Notes: a model not told the origin generated them from the letters alone. Positions 17,430 through 26,230 are shown, counted from the stretch's first letter. The stretch is DNA of 64,000 bases from Ruegeria meonggei (GCF_900172215.1 NZ_FWFP01000009.1:146589-210588); one strand, 5' to 3'. Numbers and translations: made by a program.

Positions 17430-18200
17430 ATGCCCCTTTCACCTGACGGTCAAGACCGCGCTACTCGCGCCATTGACCCATTGCCAATACGCCTTATCAA
17501 GCGCGCTATACTGGTTCTTATCGGCCTGTTTTATTTCCTCTTCGTGGCCTTTGCCCCTCTTCTTTGCGTTCGGCGCAGAGGGTTTCGGGGTTGGTATTGG
17601 CGCCTGGTGAAACGGTCATGTTCACGCCTGCTGTGGCTCCTCAGCATCCGCGTCGAGATGTGTCCTGAGGAAAAGAATGCCCTCGCCGCCGACACCAACA
17701 GCATCATCGTGGTTAACCACCGTAGCCATCTCGATGGCTTCAGTCTCATGCACGTGGTGCCCGACACCAAATGGTTCACTTTCGCGGCGAAGTCAGAGTT
17801 CTGGAACAGCAAACTCCTGCGCACTGGTTTTGATGGAGCGGGTCTCGTCCCTATCAACCGGGACTCCGGCTCAACGGCCATGGATACGCTGATAAAGGCT
17901 GTCAAGGAAATGCCCGCCCGCTGTTCCATCGTGCTATTCCCAGAAGGCACCCGAGCCAAAACAGAATCGCTAGGGGACTTTAAAGCGGGTGCAGTCTTAG
18001 TCGCCCGAGAAACCGGTCGCACGATCACCCCTATTGTCATCCACGACAGCGATAGTCTACTTCCACGCGGCAAACATTTACCGCGCAGCGGGACGATCCG
18101 TGTGGAGGCATTGCCAGCATTCGCGTGCGATCCTGCCGCTAGCGTGGATGAGGATCTGACGCGATTGCGCAGGCAGATGATGGCTGTGTTTGAGCGGTGA
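17430..18200 (+). CDS. 1-acyl-glycerol-3-phosphate acyltransferase-like (PlsC family)
   Basis: A 256-residue membrane-bound acyltransferase. A hydrophobic segment (residues 26-46) is followed by the HX4D catalytic motif NHRSHLD (residues 96-102) and the substrate motif FPEGTR (170-175). The family transfers acyl chains to lysophosphatidic acid or related lipids at the inner face of the membrane. ATG 17430 is preceded by GAGG and gives the normal family length; the frame stays open upstream but without homology. No lipid genes are adjacent, so the acceptor is not known. Confidence 0.85.
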   Translation: MPLSPDGQDRATRAIDPLPIRLIKRAILVLIGLFYFLFVAFAPLLCVRRRGFRGWYWRLVKRSCSRLLWLLSIRVEMCPEEKNALAADTNSIIVVNHRSHLDGFSLMHVVPDTKWFTFAAKSEFWNSKLLRTGFDGAGLVPINRDSGSTAMDTLIKAVKEMPARCSIVLFPEGTRAKTESLGDFKAGAVLVARETGRTITPIVIHDSDSLLPRGKHLPRSGTIRVEALPAFACDPAASVDEDLTRLRRQMMAVFER

Positions 18201-18528
18201 AGTCTGTTTGACAGAAATATGCAGAAACCGAGTTTGTTGAGTTTCGGCTACGCGTAGCGGCAGATAACAGATTTGCGGAACAGTTTTACTTGTCGGTGGG
18301 GTTTCTCCAACGGGTATCGATATGCGAAGACCTAGTTAGTTCCCGTATTTCAGTATGCTCTTAGCCAGTCTTATCTATGGTTGGACTGCTTGGTATTATC
18401 ACTGAACCCTCAGAAGAGAATGGACATTTGAGTGCCCTGAACTCGCTATTCATGCCGGAGGCAGAAAAAGCAGGGGAGACACGAATTTGCCAGATGCTGT
18501 ACGACGTATGAGTGACCAAAAGCTAACA
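18201..18528. other. intergenic stretch without visible features
   Basis: About 330 bases after the acyltransferase. I see no gene, RNA or terminator here; it leads into the recombined fragments that follow. Confidence 0.4.
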
Positions 18529-18790
18529 CTAAGCCGCCATCAGACCACCAGCTTCGCCTGCGATATCGACTATGCAGTCATCGCCGGTCTGAATGCGATT
18601 TGCCGGGCTTTCTCCTCCGAGTTCCAATTTGGGTGAGGTTAACCAGAACGCGCATTGCCACGGCGTCATTTCACGTGGCAGGGCTTTCAACACTTTTTCC
18701 ATCAAAGGAAGCGGGGTTCCATCCTCAGCAAACTGGAAAGATGGATAGGCGTTGGCCCCATTGTAAGGCAAAGAAAGTACCTTCCCGGTT
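18529..18790 (-). pseudogene. MbcA/ParS/Xre-type antitoxin C-terminal fragment
   Basis: The minus strand encodes a C-terminal antitoxin-like domain of the kind paired with RES toxins: GKVLSLPYNGANAYPSFQF, then DGTPLPLMEKVLKALP, MTPWQCAFWLTSPKLELGG and TGDDCIVDIAGEAG. The N-terminal helix-turn-helix is missing. In its place the frame runs into antisense integrase sequence from about 18790 on. No RES toxin gene lies downstream. This is therefore a broken antitoxin remnant; family call is moderate. Confidence 0.55.
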
Positions 18791-18804
18791 CTTGTCCAGA
18801 TGTC

Positions 18805-18978
18805 GGCTATGGCTCGCATTCGATGCGTAGAACCAAGGTCACTCAGATCTACAAAAAGACAGGCAACCTGCGCGCTGTTCAGCTTCTGCTTGGCCACACG
18901 AAGATGGACAGCACTGTCCGGTATCTCGGTGTTGAGCTAGAAGATGCGTTGGCTATCGCGGAAGCTATTGAAATTTAA
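18805..18978 (+). pseudogene. tyrosine recombinase (integrase) C-terminal fragment
   Basis: The last 57 residues of a phage-type integrase are visible on the plus strand: YGSHSMRRTKVTQIYKKTGN carries the HxxR box, LLLGHTKMDS the second His, and STVRYLGVE the catalytic Tyr. Everything upstream of about 18805 is replaced by the antitoxin fragment in the other direction. It cannot be an active recombinase. Confidence 0.75.
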
Positions 18979-18985
18979 CATCGTC

Positions 18986-19007
18986 GGGCCGCTCTCACGG
19001 GCGGCCC
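18986..19007 (+). terminator. hairpin after the integrase fragment
   Basis: GGGCCGC (18986-18992) and GCGGCCC (19001-19007) form a perfect 7-base stem with an 8-base loop, directly after the integrase stop; no T-run follows. Confidence 0.4.
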
Positions 19008-19190
19008 AATGCGGACATTCACCCACTGATCGCCATGCTGCGGTGCGGTCCGCCAAACCCGCCATTCGCGGCGGCCGCGAAATCATGGCTGTAGCCAATT
19101 CACACATCGCGAAAAAAGCGCTATTTCGCTGCAGCTGCGCCAATGTCTGATCCTGGGACTTTGCAGAGCGGCCATTGGGTTTCTCGTTCA

Positions 19191-20102
19191 CTACTTTTCC
19201 CAATGAGGTACCCAGTCTCCTTCCATGCGCAGTGACACTCCCGCGGCATCTTCCTCAAGCTTCACCACGTGCAGCTCACCCTTGTCGCCACCGTAAGTCT
19301 CACGCGCTTTCTCAAATTGCGCACAGACCAGACGAGTTGCTGGGGCCTGTGTTCCGGCATCATCACAGGCCTCGACAATGAGCCCCAGATCTTTTTGACA
19401 CAGGTCCAACGTGAAAGATGGATCGTAGTGCCCGGCAAAGACCGAGGGGGCATCATGGTGCATGCACCAGCTTTCGCTAGCCCCTATTTTCAGGGCCTCC
19501 CATGCGCGGGACAATTCAACGCCGGACTTTACGGCCATGACCAGTGCTTCACCCATCGCTGTGGCGTGAATTGCCCAGAGTTGGTTGCTGGCCAGTTTGG
19601 TGATTGATCCGCTGCCGCTTTGTCCCATGTAATGCATCGGCCCCATGAGCTCCATTACAGGGCGGATGCGTTCGATGGTCTCCTCTCTGCCGCCTGCGAA
19701 CTGTGGCATGTTGCCTGTACGGGCACCATCAACCGCTCCAGACACTGGCGCATCAACCGCCTGCGCGCCTTTGGCAGCAAGTTCGAGGCCAAGTTCCCGC
19801 GCAAGATTGGGCTGATTGGTCGTCATATCGACCCAGATCTGACCCTCCCCCATCGCTGAAAGAAGCCCGTTCTCACCGCGCACCACTTGTTCGATCTGCT
19901 TTGGGCCAAACACCATGGTAAAGACGATGTCGGCTCCTTTGGCGGCCATGGCAGGCGTGTCAGCCCAAGATGCTCCAAGTTCGAGATGCTGATTGGCGCG
20001 GTCAGGGTCCAGATCACAAACGGCCAGCTGATGGCCGCCCTTGATCAAGTTCAGGGCCGCAGCCCCACCCATCGTGCCAAGGCCGATAAAGCCAATGCGC
20101 AT
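19191..20102 (-). CDS. NAD(P)-dependent beta-hydroxyacid dehydrogenase (HIBADH family)
   Basis: A 303-residue cytosolic dehydrogenase. It has the Rossmann motif GFIGLGTMG at the N terminus, the substrate-binding DAPVSGAVDGARTG (residues 117-130), and the catalytic Lys/Asn in GSGSITKLASNQ (K169, N173). The family oxidises short 3-hydroxy acids such as 3-hydroxyisobutyrate, or reduces the matching semialdehydes. The C-terminal helical domain is complete. It is the last of three minus-strand genes with an isochorismatase-like hydrolase and a 2OG-Fe oxygenase, so its true substrate is probably a product of that route. Confidence 0.85.
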   Translation of the reverse strand: MRIGFIGLGTMGGAAALNLIKGGHQLAVCDLDPDRANQHLELGASWADTPAMAAKGADIVFTMVFGPKQIEQVVRGENGLLSAMGEGQIWVDMTTNQPNLARELGLELAAKGAQAVDAPVSGAVDGARTGNMPQFAGGREETIERIRPVMELMGPMHYMGQSGSGSITKLASNQLWAIHATAMGEALVMAVKSGVELSRAWEALKIGASESWCMHHDAPSVFAGHYDPSFTLDLCQKDLGLIVEACDDAGTQAPATRLVCAQFEKARETYGGDKGELHVVKLEEDAAGVSLRMEGDWVPHWEK

Positions 20103-20126
20103 GTGGTCGTCTCCTAAGGTTGGTAA

Positions 20127-20678
20127 CTATGCAGCGGCTAGGATTTCATCGGTCGATTGAACCGTACCAAATTCGCCGTGAAGGTTGGCAAGCGTGACTG
20201 AGTGAATTTGCTCGGCGGTATGGGTCACTCCATCTGGCCCCGTCGAGTTGTAGGCCCAAACTGCGTCAGACGCATAGACCATATCAAAACCAAGGCTGCT
20301 GGCCGAACGTGCAGCCGATTCCGCACAATGATTGGCGGTGGCACCACAGATGATCACCCGTTCAATACCCGCAGCTCGCAAATCCGACAGAAGTGTCGTT
20401 CCGCCAAACGCGCTGGAGACGTGCTTGATGATCACCTGCTCATCATTCTGAGGGGCTGCAAATGGCTGAACAGCAGCGCCTGGAACGTCTGGATGAAACG
20501 GATCATCCGCATCAGTGCCATGGTGATGGACATGGATGATCTTGTCGCCGGACCCGCGAAACTGTGACAGCAATCGTGCGATATTTTCGGAGGCTTCCGG
20601 GCACGATCGCTCGGCACCGGCGGCGTCTTCATGAGCGAGTGCCATTTGCACATCAATAACGAGAAGAGCAGTTTTCAT
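20127..20678 (-). CDS. isochorismatase-like cysteine hydrolase
   Basis: A 183-residue member of the isochorismatase-like hydrolase family with the full Asp-Lys-Cys triad: D9 in LVIDVQ, K85 in VIIKHVSSAF, and C118 in GATANHCAESAARS. Such enzymes cleave amide, carbamoyl or related C-N bonds (nicotinamidase, N-carbamoylsarcosine amidase, biuret hydrolase types). It lacks clear signs of any one of these. It lies between the dehydrogenase (24 bases) and the oxygenase (11 bases) in one operon. Confidence 0.85.
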   Translation of the reverse strand: MKTALLVIDVQMALAHEDAAGAERSCPEASENIARLLSQFRGSGDKIIHVHHHGTDADDPFHPDVPGAAVQPFAAPQNDEQVIIKHVSSAFGGTTLLSDLRAAGIERVIICGATANHCAESAARSASSLGFDMVYASDAVWAYNSTGPDGVTHTAEQIHSVTLANLHGEFGTVQSTDEILAAA

Positions 20679-20689
20679 TCGAGTTTTCC

Positions 20690-21562
20690 TTATTGTGCCT
20701 GTGTCATCGCGGCTTTGCGATCGCCAAGAATTTTTTCGACACGTTTGCCATAAATGCGCACATTGATGTCGTCGCTGATGACACGGCCCATCTGTTCATC
20801 ATAGGTCATAATTGCCGTAATTCTGGGATGTGCGCCAAACACTTCGGTAACACCATGCAAGGAATATCCACCGCGAAACAACGTGAACGTTCCAGCCCTA
20901 CGATCGAACTTTTGCGTATGCGACATGTCTCCGGCCAACAAACGGTCGACAGCGGCGCGGTCTTCGGTCTCGTCGGTGCGGGAATTTGGAAGGAAGGCAA
21001 AATCGCCACCACTTTCCGCAGCTTTCAAAAGCAACGTCACCGTGCATTCAGTCGTGTCGTAATGCCATGCGTGCCAACTGCCGGGGTATAGTGCGACAAC
21101 ATTCAATGCCTGGAATTCATCAGCGCAGCGATACAGCACAGGTTTCTTTTGTACTCGACGGACAAAATCAGTAAGAATTTCTGACTGATAAAGCTGCTGG
21201 ATCAGCGTATCTGCGGGCAATTGGTCGTCGGCCAATTGGGTCGCAACATGGGTGTATTCGCGACGTCTGGGGTCATCAGCAGGCAGCGTAGGATCAACTG
21301 CACCCTGATAAATGTTCCGCTTGATGGTCAGAACCTCGGCTCCGGGCAAAAAGTTGGTCGTTTCGTCTTCGAGGGCGGCAAGAGCGTCAGGGCGGATGAA
21401 CCCATCCAGATTGCACCAGCCATGCGTTTCCATATGGTCCTGACACACTTTAAGAAACTCCGCGCCTTCACCTGTTTCCAGATCAGCAATGGGGTAACGC
21501 GCTAGATCGACAAGGTTCAGGGCCATGTCTGCATCGGTTCCCAGATCGGTTTTTGACATCAT
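20690..21562 (-). CDS. 2-oxoglutarate/Fe(II) oxygenase of the BesD/HalD-like family, HxD form
   Basis: A 290-residue enzyme. The iron-binding facial triad is visible: H167 and D169 in HAWHYDTTEC, and H236 in SLHGVTE; R247 in HPRITA is placed to bind 2-oxoglutarate. The GGDFAFLPN strand after the first motif and the overall pattern resemble the BesD/HalD amino-acid halogenases. In halogenases the second ligand is Gly (HxG) to make room for chloride; here it is Asp, which predicts hydroxylation. The likely substrate is a free amino acid or similar small molecule. First gene of the operon, with GGAGAGC before the ATG; divergent from a LysR gene. Confidence 0.75.
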   Translation of the reverse strand: MMSKTDLGTDADMALNLVDLARYPIADLETGEGAEFLKVCQDHMETHGWCNLDGFIRPDALAALEDETTNFLPGAEVLTIKRNIYQGAVDPTLPADDPRRREYTHVATQLADDQLPADTLIQQLYQSEILTDFVRRVQKKPVLYRCADEFQALNVVALYPGSWHAWHYDTTECTVTLLLKAAESGGDFAFLPNSRTDETEDRAAVDRLLAGDMSHTQKFDRRAGTFTLFRGGYSLHGVTEVFGAHPRITAIMTYDEQMGRVISDDINVRIYGKRVEKILGDRKAAMTQAQ

Positions 21563-21677
21563 GCTCTCCTCTGAATTCCAGTCCTTACAGGGCCGTTACG
21601 CTTTGGTAGTTCGGCTAATGTCGGAAGTTAAACGAAACTAATTGCCCTCAAGCACATAAATAACTTATGCAACGCGG

Positions 21678-22547
21678 ATGAAGCAGAACCTCAACCTGAA
21701 TTGGCTGCGCACATTTGATGCCGCCGCTCGCCATCTAAGCTTTACGGCCGCAAGCCATGAATTGGGCCTAACGCAAACAGCCGTCAGCCAACATATCAAG
21801 GCGCTAGAGACCAAGCTTGGGCAAAAACTATTCATCCGCCGCGCCAAAAGCCTGCAGCTTACGGACATCGGTCAAGCCTATTTGGTTTCGGTGCGTGATG
21901 CACTTGAACACATCGCGTTTTCAACAAGCGGGCTTTTCGGGCCTGAGTTAGACACAACCATCATTCTGCGCGCTTCGGCGGCGATGATCATCTGGCTCTC
22001 GCCGAAACTGTCTGCCTTCCAGGAGGCACATCCCAACATCGGGATCAAGCTAGTAACGTCGCTGTGGCAAAACGAGCTAGAAAAACACCCCGTAGACGTC
22101 GAGATTTTGTTGGCCGCGCAGAACCAATTTGACCCACACATGGTCAAGCTGTCGGACGAGCGGATCGTACCCGTTTGCGGGACGCAAACATCAACGAAGA
22201 TCCAAAGGCTCGCAGATCTGACTAAGCTCGACGCGATTCACGTCTTGGGCTTTGACGACCATTGGGCGCGTTATCTTTCCGCCAATGGCCTGCCAACTGA
22301 CAACATTTCCCCGCGAATTGTCGTCGATACCTCTGTAGCTGCCTGTGAAATAGCAGCATCCGAGAACGGATGTGCCATTATGTTTGAGCGGTTTGCACAG
22401 CAAGCCATCGCAACGGGTCGACCAATCAAAATTGTCGGTGATCCGGTCGCAAACGGTCAGTCACATTATGTCGTCCAACGAAATACCACCCCAAACGAGA
22501 AACGCGCATCAACAGCATTTTGTGAATGGGTGGCAACCTGCTTTTGA
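21678..22547 (+). CDS. LysR family regulator, GcvA-like
   Basis: A 289-residue LysR regulator whose N terminus (LNWLRTFDAAARHLSFTAAS, then GLTQTAVSQHIKALE) is of the GcvA type. The effector domain is complete to the conserved CEIAASENGCAIMF region. It is divergent from the oxygenase operon, with a 115-base shared gap, so it most likely controls that operon in response to the substrate. ATG 21678 has no strong ribosome binding site. Confidence 0.88.
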   Translation: MKQNLNLNWLRTFDAAARHLSFTAASHELGLTQTAVSQHIKALETKLGQKLFIRRAKSLQLTDIGQAYLVSVRDALEHIAFSTSGLFGPELDTTIILRASAAMIIWLSPKLSAFQEAHPNIGIKLVTSLWQNELEKHPVDVEILLAAQNQFDPHMVKLSDERIVPVCGTQTSTKIQRLADLTKLDAIHVLGFDDHWARYLSANGLPTDNISPRIVVDTSVAACEIAASENGCAIMFERFAQQAIATGRPIKIVGDPVANGQSHYVVQRNTTPNEKRASTAFCEWVATCF

Positions 22548-22607
22548 GGATTGCTTCGCAGCCACCAAGGTAAATCCATAAAGATTTTGGGACATCTCGA
22601 GAAGTGC

Positions 22608-22944
22608 CTTCAGGCAATCTGCCCGAGATAGCCGCAACTCCGGCACTGAAGGGTCGCGCTTTTTGACGGCAGGTTCAGCCCGATTGTGGGGAACTTCTCC
22701 GGGCGTTCGCTGGCGGCCTCATGCGCGTGCCAACAGCACAGGTTGGCATACCAGAAGCCGATACATTGAATTCAAGAAACGTTTCCACAGCGCCGACAAC
22801 TTCTGCCCGCTTTAGCGCCTTCAATCGATCTTTCTCCAGCAACATATGCAAGGTGCGATCTATCATCAGCACGTCGAATTGGCCTTCGAGGCCCAGGCTG
22901 CATAAACGAGAACTTGGGGCGGCATCAAACCGCGACAGGTCCAC
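22608..22944 (-). pseudogene. probable methyltransferase-like remnant
   Basis: On the minus strand GQFDVLMIDRTLHMLLEKDR resembles the motif IV region of small SAM-dependent methyltransferases. The frame then loses likeness, and in another frame a short C-terminal piece with ATLQCRSCGYLGQIA ends near 22615. No start codon joins them. I take this as decayed coding DNA; the family call is weak. Confidence 0.35.
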
Positions 22945-23104
22945 CTAAACAAATGGCAGAGACCGAGCCATGACCCAGTCATGTTAAGCTGTGGCTGGCA
23001 GGAAAAGCTTCCCCCTTCGTGCCAATTCGCAAGAAACGGGTCGCCTATTCCGCGAGGCGCGAGATAACTTAGTGGTCGCAAGTTTACCGTTGGATACGCA
23101 AGAC

Positions 23105-24037
23105 ATGGCTCAAACTCCGATGATATCGATTGATCTGAAGGCTGCGATCATGTTGCTGCTGCTCGCTGCTGTGTGGGGCGGATCGTTCTTTTTCGCCGAA
23201 GTAGCGTTGTCGGAAGTTCCGCCCCTCACGATCACTCTTCACAGGGTTTTCTGGGCTGTTCCTCTGCTTGCCCTGATCGTCGGCCTGAAAGGATTGCGGT
23301 TTCCAACGTCTTTAAGAGTTTGGGGCGCTTTTCTTGTTATGGGGGCGCTCAACAACGCCATTCCCTTTTCGCTGATCTTTTGGGGGCAAACGCAGATCAA
23401 CAGTGGGCTTGCCTCGATACTGAATGCGACGACCGCGATGTTTGCGGCTGTTGTAGCGGGTGTACTTCTCAAAGACGAACCCCTGACACCGAAGAAAATT
23501 GTGGGTGCCGCATTGGGTATCGCCGGGGTGGCCTTCATCATGGGGCCAAGCGCGTTGACGGAATTCAACCCCAGTAATCTGGCGCAGCTCGCAATCCTCG
23601 GCGCGACGCTGTCGTATGCCTTCGCCGGTGTCTGGGGACGGACTGCGCTGTCCGATCAACCCCCGCTGGTAAACGCGTTTGGCATGTTGGTTGGCAGCAC
23701 AATTCTCATGATTCCGGTTGTCTATGTCGTCGATGGTCCCCCGAGTTTTGCGCTATCCCCAAGTGTTTGGGCTGCGCTGTTGGGTTTGGTGGTCCTCTCT
23801 ACTGTGCTGGCCTATATTCTTTACTTTGCAATCCTGGCCCGGGCGGGCGCTGCAAATCTTCTTTTGGTCACCTTGCTGATCCCGCCTTTCGCAATTGCGC
23901 TTGGTGTGATGTTCCTGGGCGAGCGGATGGAGCCGGAAGCATGGATCGGATTTGGCATAATTGCTCTGGGTTTCGCGGTCACAGACGGGCGGTTGTTCTC
24001 GCGATTGCTACGTCGCAGGCCGCGCCATGTAAAATAA
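23105..24037 (+). CDS. EamA/DMT family transporter
   Basis: A 310-residue inner-membrane protein with ten hydrophobic segments arranged as two EamA repeats; AAVWGGSFFFAEVAL opens the first and LGATLSYAFAGVWGRTAL the second. The AILARAGAANLLLVTLLIPP segment and FLGERMEPEAWIGFG near the end are typical. Members export amino acids, metabolites or drugs; the substrate is unknown. ATG 23105 is used because it begins just before the first conserved segment, although ATG 23120 is possible. It stands alone. Confidence 0.88.
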   Translation: MAQTPMISIDLKAAIMLLLLAAVWGGSFFFAEVALSEVPPLTITLHRVFWAVPLLALIVGLKGLRFPTSLRVWGAFLVMGALNNAIPFSLIFWGQTQINSGLASILNATTAMFAAVVAGVLLKDEPLTPKKIVGAALGIAGVAFIMGPSALTEFNPSNLAQLAILGATLSYAFAGVWGRTALSDQPPLVNAFGMLVGSTILMIPVVYVVDGPPSFALSPSVWAALLGLVVLSTVLAYILYFAILARAGAANLLLVTLLIPPFAIALGVMFLGERMEPEAWIGFGIIALGFAVTDGRLFSRLLRRRPRHVK

Positions 24038-24224
24038 TGAAACCGCGGACAAAACCCTTTCCCGAGTGAGGATTCCTGTCACAACTCGACCCGGTCCTGC
24101 GCGGGTCCAACGTGAGCCATCATGTCGGCACAGCGCTATCTTGCAGGCATTGCTCTGATCCGGACAGATGACGGCCTATCGACCAAGCTTAACATGCAGT
24201 AATACACCTGCATATCGGCAATCG

Positions 24225-24533
24225 ATGACAGATACTCAACTCGATCTCATATTCAAAGCCCTTGCTGACAGCACGCGCCGTCGCATCATCGACCGTCTGA
24301 GCAAGCAACCGGTTCAGCCCTTGTTCGAGGTCTGCGCGTCATCGGTTGCCGAGGATGGCGTTGCATTGTCCCGTCAGACGGTTTCCCAGCACCTTGCTGT
24401 ATTAGAGAAAGCTGGCTTGATCGAGACATCCTGGAAAGGGCGCACAAAAGCACATTCGTTGTCTATCGGCGATGATCATGTCGCGGCTGCTCTATGGATC
24501 AAAAAATACAAACAGAATGGAGAAAAACCATGA
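24225..24533 (+). CDS. ArsR family regulator
   Basis: A 102-residue winged-helix protein of the ArsR type: IFKALADSTRRRIIDRLS, then LSRQTVSQHLAVLEKAGLIE as the recognition part and WKGRTKAHSLS as the wing. No metal-binding Cys cluster of the classical ArsR kind is seen, though there is one Cys. It overlaps the following VOC gene by four bases (ATGA), so it is the first gene of a two-gene operon. ArsR-VOC pairs of this kind are common, but their ligand is unknown. Confidence 0.85.
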   Translation: MTDTQLDLIFKALADSTRRRIIDRLSKQPVQPLFEVCASSVAEDGVALSRQTVSQHLAVLEKAGLIETSWKGRTKAHSLSIGDDHVAAALWIKKYKQNGEKP

Positions 24534-24931
24534 AAATCTATGTGACGAACGTCTTTGTCGATGACCAAGACAAAGCAGAGAAGTTCTACACTGATGTCCT
24601 CGGTTTCAAGGTGAAGAACAACATCCCCTAAGGTGCAAGTCGTTGGTTGACGGTTGCATCCAGCGAAGATCCAGACGGGCCGGAATTGCTCTTTGAGCCA
24701 AGTGAACATCCGGCTGTGAAGCCCTACAAGGACGCGCTGGTTGCCGATGGTATTCCCGCGCATTCCTTTCAGGTTGTGAACCTTGATGCGGAACGAAAAA
24801 GACTGGGCGAGCTGGACGTAGAGTTTGTTGTTGAGCCTATGGATGCAGGACCGGTTCGCATGGCGGTTTTCGATGACACGTGCGGCAATCTCATTCAACT
24901 GATCGAGATGACAGACACCGCTGCCGCGTGA
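24530..24931 (+). pseudogene. VOC (glyoxalase-fold) protein broken by an in-frame TAA
   Basis: From ATG 24530 the frame encodes MKIYVTNVFVDDQDKAEKFY and VLGFKVKNNIP, then meets TAA at 24629-24631. It resumes in the same frame with GASRWLTVASSEDPDGPELL and runs to 24931 with the typical GPVRMAVFDDTCGNLIQL end. The two parts together give one normal VOC domain of about 133 residues. A single nonsense change, where a residue such as Leu, Ser or Val is expected, explains the break. The protein is probably not made in full unless the stop is read through. Confidence 0.8.
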
Positions 24932-24954
24932 TCGCCGCGGTATTTCGACCCTGC

Positions 24955-26178
24955 CTACGCCTGGCTGGCCCCGGTATGGGCTTCACGACAAGCAAACCTC
25001 TTTTTCCAGGTCGCTGCTCGCTGCTCGTCGCGTTTTTCATATTCGGCTACAGCCTGGACGATATCGCGATCCGCCAGACCTTCCCGATCGTGCGCCAGAT
25101 CTGCCATTCGCATCGTGAACCATGCCGTCATGCCACCTGGTGGCAGAGTGGAGAAGCGCGGGAAGGTGGGATCACCGTTTCCCGCCTGCCAGGTCTTGGG
25201 CAAAGCGGGATCAAGGATGAAGCCTCGTGCTATACCCACCGCATCCACATCCCCTGAAACGACGGCGGCCTCTGCTTCTTTGCGATGTTTGAACCCACCG
25301 GTGACCATGAGCGGCATCGCAGTCACCGCCCGTGCCGCCCGGGCAAATTCCAGAAAATACGGGCCGCTGGTCGCACGTTCGGAACTTGAGGGCGCGCCGG
25401 GGAAATAGGTTCCACCGCTGATGTCCAGCAGATCAACGCCCTTACCTTCAAGAGCTGCAACCACCCTGAGCGCGTCTTCTTCTGTCAGCCCGCCGGCAAG
25501 TTGGTCAGTGGCGTTCAATTTGACCGCCACTGTAAAATCAGACGGCACCGCTTCGCGGACGGCTTCAACTGTCTCGATCAAAAGGCGCATCCGCGCATGG
25601 ATCTGACCGCCGTATTCATCCGTCCTGTGGTTGAAAAGTGGAGAGAGAAACTGGCTCAGTAGAAATCCGTGTGCGGCATGAACCTGAACACCACCAAATC
25701 CCAGTTCGGCCGCATAACGGGCTGTGCGGGCAAAACACTCTGGAATAGCCTTGATCTCAACCAGAGACATTGCTTCGCTATGGAAATCTGGAAAGTCTAT
25801 GGCGCTCGGGCCCTTGGGAAGGCTGATCGGCCGATGCGCCAAAGCTCCGGCATGACCAAGCTGCAGCCAGAGCTGCGCACCGTTGGCCGATCCGCGCTGG
25901 GCAAGGTCACTGAAGGCCGCTGTGTCAGATTGACTATCGAGCACAAGATTACCTGGTTTTTCGGGGTAACGCGGATCACCCTGCACCTCACCGATGATCG
26001 ACGCCGCCGTGCCACCAGCAGCCCAGCGTTCATAGAGACGCATCTGTGCAGCGGTCGGGTTGCCCCGGCCATCACCCAGTGAATCCGACATCGCCGATTT
26101 GATGATCCGGTTCTTCAACACACGCCCATTCGGCAGAGTGAGCGGTGAAAAGAGAGAGGTGTTCGAAGCGGAGGTCAA
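24955..26178 (-). CDS. NADH:flavin oxidoreductase, Old Yellow Enzyme-like
   Basis: A 407-residue TIM-barrel flavoenzyme. It starts with LFSPLTLPNGRVLKNRIIKS, has the substrate-binding HAAHGFLLSQFLSPLFNHRTDEYGG region (HxxH type), and the FMN phosphate site in GFKHRKEAEAAV and VGIARGFI. The C-terminal dehydrogenase domain of the longer 2,4-dienoyl-CoA reductases is absent. These enzymes reduce activated C=C bonds with NAD(P)H. The start is a TTG at 26178 with AAGGGGA eight bases before it. A LysR gene is divergent and probably controls it. Confidence 0.85.
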   Translation of the reverse strand: MTSASNTSLFSPLTLPNGRVLKNRIIKSAMSDSLGDGRGNPTAAQMRLYERWAAGGTAASIIGEVQGDPRYPEKPGNLVLDSQSDTAAFSDLAQRGSANGAQLWLQLGHAGALAHRPISLPKGPSAIDFPDFHSEAMSLVEIKAIPECFARTARYAAELGFGGVQVHAAHGFLLSQFLSPLFNHRTDEYGGQIHARMRLLIETVEAVREAVPSDFTVAVKLNATDQLAGGLTEEDALRVVAALEGKGVDLLDISGGTYFPGAPSSSERATSGPYFLEFARAARAVTAMPLMVTGGFKHRKEAEAAVVSGDVDAVGIARGFILDPALPKTWQAGNGDPTFPRFSTLPPGGMTAWFTMRMADLAHDREGLADRDIVQAVAEYEKRDEQRAATWKKRFACREAHTGASQA

Positions 26179-26230
26179 GGCAAATCCCCTTGGTTAATTG
26201 ATCTACCTCTGAGATAACTTGGAATAGGTA

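Noticed and set aside
20690..21562. Radical halogenase
   Set aside because: The second iron ligand is Asp, not the Gly that halogenases need.
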